A DNA stretch of 64,000 bases from Bacteroidia bacterium. Its GTDB lineage: Bacteria > Bacteroidota > Bacteroidia > NS11-12g > UBA9320. The notes under the pieces are model-generated. The model saw only the letters and a list, made by a program, of their open reading frames with translations, searched no databases and had not been told where the DNA came from. The position numbers and the translations under genes are program-made. Shown one piece after another: positions 60,347 to 64,000 of the stretch (position 1 is the first letter of the stretch; each line of letters starts with the position of its first letter). The DNA lies in assembly GCA_020849295.1 (NCBI GenBank), contig JADLGN010000029.1, forward strand, positions 1 through 64,000, given 5' to 3'.

Positions 60347-62722
60347 ATGTTATATCCTCACGATTTTGAGCTGAAAACAGGTTTTGATACAATCAGAAAT
60401 TTGTTGAAAAATTTTTGTTCAAGTCCGATGGGAGAAGATATGGTTAATAAAATTAGAATTTCTGTTAATTATAATTTTATAAATAAAAGTTTAGAACAAA
60501 CTTCAGAATTTAAAAGCATTTTAGAAGACGGCTATAATTTACCTGAATTTAAATTTTATGATATTTCAATTCAGATTAATAAGTTGCAAACAGAGGGTAT
60601 TTTTCTTATTGAAAGCGAACTTTCCGAATTGAAAAATACTTGCGATTTTGTTTTTCTGATAAAAAATTTTTTTAAAAAAAAGGAAAACAAATTCCCCTAT
60701 TTGTATGAAATATATTCGCAAATAGAAATTTTTGAAGATGTAATAAAGGTAATAGAAAATGTAATAGACACTAATGGAGAAATGAAACCTGATTCTTCTC
60801 CAAAATACAACAGTTTATTAAAAGAAATAAAAAAAACAGAAAATGATATTCATCGAAAATTATTAGCAGTTTTTAATAAAGCCCAAAATGACGGATTTGC
60901 AAGTGATACAGGAATTACTATTAGAAATGGCAGACCGGTTATTCCAATAAAATCAGAACATAAGAAAAAAATAAGTGGAATTGTTCATGATGAATCGGGG
61001 AGTGGTACAGTTTTATATATAGAGCCAAATATTATTGTAGAAGAAAATAACAAACTAAAACACCTTGAAATAGAAAAAAACCGCGAAAGAGAACAAATAT
61101 TAAAACATACAACACTTTTATTAATGCCTTTTAGAAATGATTTTGAAGTGTATAATAAAAAAGTTGCAATTACTGACTTTATAAGAGCTAAAGCACTTTT
61201 ATCAGTAAAATTAAATTTATGCAAACCAAAAATTTTGATTGACAATAAAAATAATTCATTAATTTTAGTTGATGCTACACATCCCGTGTTATATAACAAT
61301 CTATCGAAAATAGGGAAAAAGCCCGTTAGTCTTAATTGCACATTAAACGAAAAAAACAGAATAATGGTAATTTCTGGTCCTAATGCCGGAGGAAAGTCAG
61401 TAGCACTAAAAACAATAGCAATAAACCAGTATATGATGCAATGCGGCTTTCTAATTAGCGCTTCGCCCGACTCCGTTTTACCGATTTTTAAGCAATTGAT
61501 GGTCGATATTGGCGATAATCAAAGTATTGATAATAATCTTAGTTCGTATAGTGCACACTTGCAGGCTATGAATATTTTTACTAAAAATGCAAAAAATGAT
61601 ACACTTTTTTTTATAGATGAACTTGGAAGCGGTACCGACCCCCAGTTTGGAGGAGCCTTGGGTGAAGCAATTCTTAAAAAGCTAAATGATAAAAAATCTT
61701 TTGGAGTAGTAACTTCTCACTTTAGCAATATTAAAAATTTTGCAGGGCAAAATGATGGTTTTATTAATGCTTCAATGCTTTATGATTTGGATAATTATAT
61801 GCCTTTGTACAAGCTTGTAATTGGGAAACCCGGGAGTAGCTATGCTATAGAGCTTGCCAAAAAAACAGGAATTGATGCCGAAATAATAAAAAATGCAAAA
61901 ATAATAGCAGGAACTACACACCAGCGAATTGATGAATTGCTTGCTGAGTACGAACAGTTGCTGCAAAAGACTAAAGAAAAATTAAAATCAACTGAAGAAA
62001 AAGATGCTACTCTTACAAAACTAATTGCCGACTATAATGAATTGAAGGAAAAGTTAAAAAATCAAAAATCATCTATTATTAATCAAGCTAAGATTCAAGC
62101 CGATGAAATCCTTTCAAATTCGCGAAAATTAATTGAAAACACTATTAGTGAAATTAAACGCAATTCGGCAGAAAAAGAAAATACATCTAATCTAAGAAAA
62201 AAAATAGCCGAAGCCAGAACTGAATTGAAAATAGAGAATGATACAGATAAAACTAATATTGAATTATTAAAAAAATTAAAAGTTGGTTGTGAAGTAAAAA
62301 TAAAAGATTATAACATACCTGGCAAAATACTTAAAATAAACAAAGAAAATATTTTAGTTGAAACAGGAAATATTAAAACCAAAATCTCAAACAATTTGAT
62401 TGAAGCTATAGTTGAACCAAGCAAAGCCCTAACTTTATACAGCTTAAAAGGCTATGATTACAGAAATACGGTACAGCAATTCAATCCTCGCTTAGATGTA
62501 AGAGGAATGTTGGCTGACGATGCCTTAAATACAGCTATTGATGCTGTTGATAAAGCATTAATGCTAAGTGTTGACAAAATTTGGATACTTCATGGCAAAG
62601 GTGATGGAATACTTAGAAAAGTTATCCGCGAAAACCTTAAAAAAATAAAACATGTAAAAAATATTGAAAGCGAACACCCTGATTTTGGAGGAGACGGTGT
62701 TACAATTATTGATTTATATTAA
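60347..62722 (+). CDS. mutS2: Endonuclease MutS2
   Basis: A 791-residue MutS2. The clamp and lever regions fill residues 1-300. The ATPase has Walker A VISGPNAGGKSVALKTIAIN (about 337-356), the signature region DIGDNQSIDNNLSSYSAHLQAM and Walker B TLFFIDELGSGTDPQFGG (about 423-440). A Lys/Glu-rich coiled coil covers about 520-640. The C-terminal Smr nuclease domain has LDVRGMLADDA and ILHGKGDGILRKVIRENLK. MutS2 resolves branched DNA or acts on collided ribosomes, rather than in mismatch repair. Convergent with the GT2 gene, no gap. Confidence 0.93.
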   Translation: MLYPHDFELKTGFDTIRNLLKNFCSSPMGEDMVNKIRISVNYNFINKSLEQTSEFKSILEDGYNLPEFKFYDISIQINKLQTEGIFLIESELSELKNTCDFVFLIKNFFKKKENKFPYLYEIYSQIEIFEDVIKVIENVIDTNGEMKPDSSPKYNSLLKEIKKTENDIHRKLLAVFNKAQNDGFASDTGITIRNGRPVIPIKSEHKKKISGIVHDESGSGTVLYIEPNIIVEENNKLKHLEIEKNREREQILKHTTLLLMPFRNDFEVYNKKVAITDFIRAKALLSVKLNLCKPKILIDNKNNSLILVDATHPVLYNNLSKIGKKPVSLNCTLNEKNRIMVISGPNAGGKSVALKTIAINQYMMQCGFLISASPDSVLPIFKQLMVDIGDNQSIDNNLSSYSAHLQAMNIFTKNAKNDTLFFIDELGSGTDPQFGGALGEAILKKLNDKKSFGVVTSHFSNIKNFAGQNDGFINASMLYDLDNYMPLYKLVIGKPGSSYAIELAKKTGIDAEIIKNAKIIAGTTHQRIDELLAEYEQLLQKTKEKLKSTEEKDATLTKLIADYNELKEKLKNQKSSIINQAKIQADEILSNSRKLIENTISEIKRNSAEKENTSNLRKKIAEARTELKIENDTDKTNIELLKKLKVGCEVKIKDYNIPGKILKINKENILVETGNIKTKISNNLIEAIVEPSKALTLYSLKGYDYRNTVQQFNPRLDVRGMLADDALNTAIDAVDKALMLSVDKIWILHGKGDGILRKVIRENLKKIKHVKNIESEHPDFGGDGVTIIDLY

Positions 62723-63847
62723 TCAATATTTTATTTCTCTATCCTTCCATTTATACTTTCTTCCTATTGTAAATAAACTGATAAAAGCTATATAAAAACA
62801 ATGAAAAAACTGAGCAGGAATAATATACATAATCAATTTTCGACTATTAAAAAAATTTAGAACTGACCAGAAAAACACTAAATCTAAGATGATTTTGTAG
62901 CAAAAAATTATTAATAAATTCAGAAAATCAAGCATAAAAATACTTGTGAATAAATAAAATAATAAGAAAAAATTTAGTATTACAACAAAATATGGCAGTG
63001 ACTTAGAAATGATATTTTGATAATGTCCGGCTTTGCTTGCCCAACGCAATCTTTGATTAACAAATTCATTAAAATCTGCAGGTGCTTTTGTATAAACTAT
63101 TGCATCTCGGTTTTTTATAAATTTTACGCTGTTTTTATACTTATAAAAAATTTTATGCATTAAAAATTCATCATCGCCAGATTCAATATGATAATTTCCT
63201 TCAAAACCGTTTATTTCAATAAAAGCAGATTTGCGATATGCGATATTTGCACCATTGCACATATTTGGTTTTTTATTTTGCAGTGATGAAGCTCCAATGG
63301 CAATAAGACTTAAAAAATCTAATTGGAGTAAACTATACCAAAAGCCTTTTTTTTCAATAAACATCACCGGTCCGAAAATGAGTTTTATTTCACTGTTTAC
63401 AAATGCACCATTCATATTTTTAAGCCAGTTTTTACCCACTTTACAATCAGCATCAGTGCAAATTATTATTTCACCTTCGGCACAATTAATTCCTTTATTT
63501 ATTGCAAGCTTTTTGCCATTTTCATTTTTATTAAGTTTTATTATTTTAATATTGAAACTACTGTAATTAACTGTTGAAATTTTAATTAAATCCTCCAATA
63601 AACAATCGCTTGAGTGGTCATCTACTATTATAAGTTCGAAGCAATTTGTATCAAAATTTTGATTTTTTATGCACTCAATCAACTGAATTATATTTTTTGA
63701 TTCGTTTCTGCAAGGAACAATAATTGAAATTTTATTTATGTTTGATTCAGAATTAGGAATGTATTCATCTGTTTTTTTCCAGCCACATATCCACCAAAAA
63801 ATATAAGAACTATAAATAAACATTACCAAAACAGCTATATAAATCAT
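62723..63847 (-). CDS. Membrane glycosyltransferase family 2
   Basis: A 374-residue processive-type GT2. N-terminal helix (about 1-17, with WWICGWKK), then the GT-A core with ISIIVPCRNESKNIIQLIECI (about 36-56), IIVDDHSSDC, the DxD site IICTDADCKVGKNW (about 130-143), GDDEFLMHKIF (about 224-234) and the QxxRW motif NQRLRWASKAGHYQ (about 267-280), then two or three C-terminal helices (about 290-360). Acts at the inner membrane on polysaccharide or glycolipid. The start overlaps the stop of the upstream membrane protein by 4 bases. Confidence 0.88.
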   Translation of the reverse strand: MIYIAVLVMFIYSSYIFWWICGWKKTDEYIPNSESNINKISIIVPCRNESKNIIQLIECIKNQNFDTNCFELIIVDDHSSDCLLEDLIKISTVNYSSFNIKIIKLNKNENGKKLAINKGINCAEGEIIICTDADCKVGKNWLKNMNGAFVNSEIKLIFGPVMFIEKKGFWYSLLQLDFLSLIAIGASSLQNKKPNMCNGANIAYRKSAFIEINGFEGNYHIESGDDEFLMHKIFYKYKNSVKFIKNRDAIVYTKAPADFNEFVNQRLRWASKAGHYQNIISKSLPYFVVILNFFLLFYLFTSIFMLDFLNLLIIFCYKIILDLVFFWSVLNFFNSRKLIMYIIPAQFFHCFYIAFISLFTIGRKYKWKDREIKY

Positions 63848-64000
63848 TCTTTTGCCTTTTTATATTTTAACAATAATATTGCAATAGCTCCTGTAAGTGC
63901 TGCAAATGCTATATTTATAAGCCAAAGTAAAGTGGTTGACGCAATTATTTTTGTTTCATTAAATCCTAAATTTTCAAGTATTAGAAGTGCTGCACTTATT
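63844..64000 (-). CDS. C-terminal end of a multi-pass membrane protein (partial)
   Basis: An open frame enters from the right edge and ends with TGA complementary to 63844-63846, overlapping the GT2 start (ATGA). The visible 51 residues include NLGFNETKIIASTTLLWLINI, then ALTGAIAILLLKYKKAK, i.e. one or two transmembrane helices and a basic tail. The C-terminal helix pattern resembles UPF0104/lysylphosphatidylglycerol synthase-type flippase-like proteins that often sit beside glycosyltransferases, but the match is short and only suggestive. Confidence 0.6.
   Translation of the reverse strand, partial: ISAALLILENLGFNETKIIASTTLLWLINIAFAALTGAIAILLLKYKKAKE

Noticed and set aside
1-64000. CRISPR arrays or toxin-antitoxin/defence islands
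   Set aside because: No regularly spaced repeats and no nuclease, helicase or toxin-like gene clusters were seen; most genes are recognisable core functions.

Overview
The window is AT-rich (roughly 30% GC by eye) chromosomal DNA of a member of the Bacteroidota, probably an uncultured Bacteroidales-like lineage. Supporting signs are proteins with type IX secretion (T9SS) type A and type B sorting domains, a TonB-dependent receptor with an N-terminal carboxypeptidase-regulatory-like domain, a B-type succinate dehydrogenase/fumarate reductase with one large cytochrome subunit, a bacillithiol deacetylase, families largely restricted to the phylum (DUF2480, DUF4294, DUF4296, IPExxxVDY-like), and many promoters of the Bacteroidota form TTTG-N19-TAnnTTTG with few strong Shine-Dalgarno sites. 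Most of the window is ordinary core genome; I see no CRISPR array, intact IS or prophage.

Layout. 1-5.5 kb: T9SS secreted proteins, kdsC-iscX-ferredoxin, a MORN-repeat protein and a candidate small RNA. 5.5-15 kb: an operon of DUF4294, bshB1 and a BadF/NagK-like kinase, then methyltransferase, asnB and a GT4 glycosyltransferase, then lysC with a TolB-like protein. 15-21.3 kb: sdhCAB, pyrD, a FtsB/DivIC-like gene, the pyruvate dehydrogenase E1 beta gene and, outside any ORF, the SRP RNA gene. 21.4-29.3 kb: acyl-CoA carboxylase beta, a large PKD/T9SS type B protein, urocanase, a CDF metal exporter and DUF2480. 29.3-36.9 kb: one long minus-strand gene run (chain-length protein, O-antigen ligase-like, OppC-like, rbfA, LolC/E-like, pth, IPExxxVDY-like, pyk). 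37-42.6 kb: GT-C-like protein, Wzx-like flippase and dnaA. 42.7-45.2 kb: MacB-like permease and rpsF-rpsR-rplI.

45.2-46.3 kb is the only clearly degraded accessory strip. It lies between the rpsF promoter and tRNA-Glu and holds the C-terminal remnant of a large serine recombinase with an in-frame stop, plus broken pieces of two T9SS-type secreted protein genes. 46.5-64 kb returns to core genes: gap, glmM, a GT2/DUF547 pair, fabG, TPR and TlpA-like proteins, an ECF sigma factor with a small zinc-less anti-sigma-like protein beside a TonB receptor, YggS, DUF4296, mutS2, and a GT2 preceded by the end of a multi-pass membrane protein.

Main themes are the cell envelope (LPS/KDO, exported polysaccharide, lipoprotein sorting, T9SS cargo), central metabolism (pyk, gap, pdhB, sdh) and information processing (dnaA, ribosomal proteins, SRP RNA, rbfA, pth, mutS2). 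No convincing new multi-gene system is visible. The best leads are the candidate sRNA at about 5.36-5.49 kb, the tRNA-Glu remnant, the ECF sigma leader hairpin, and several near-leaderless promoter/start arrangements.
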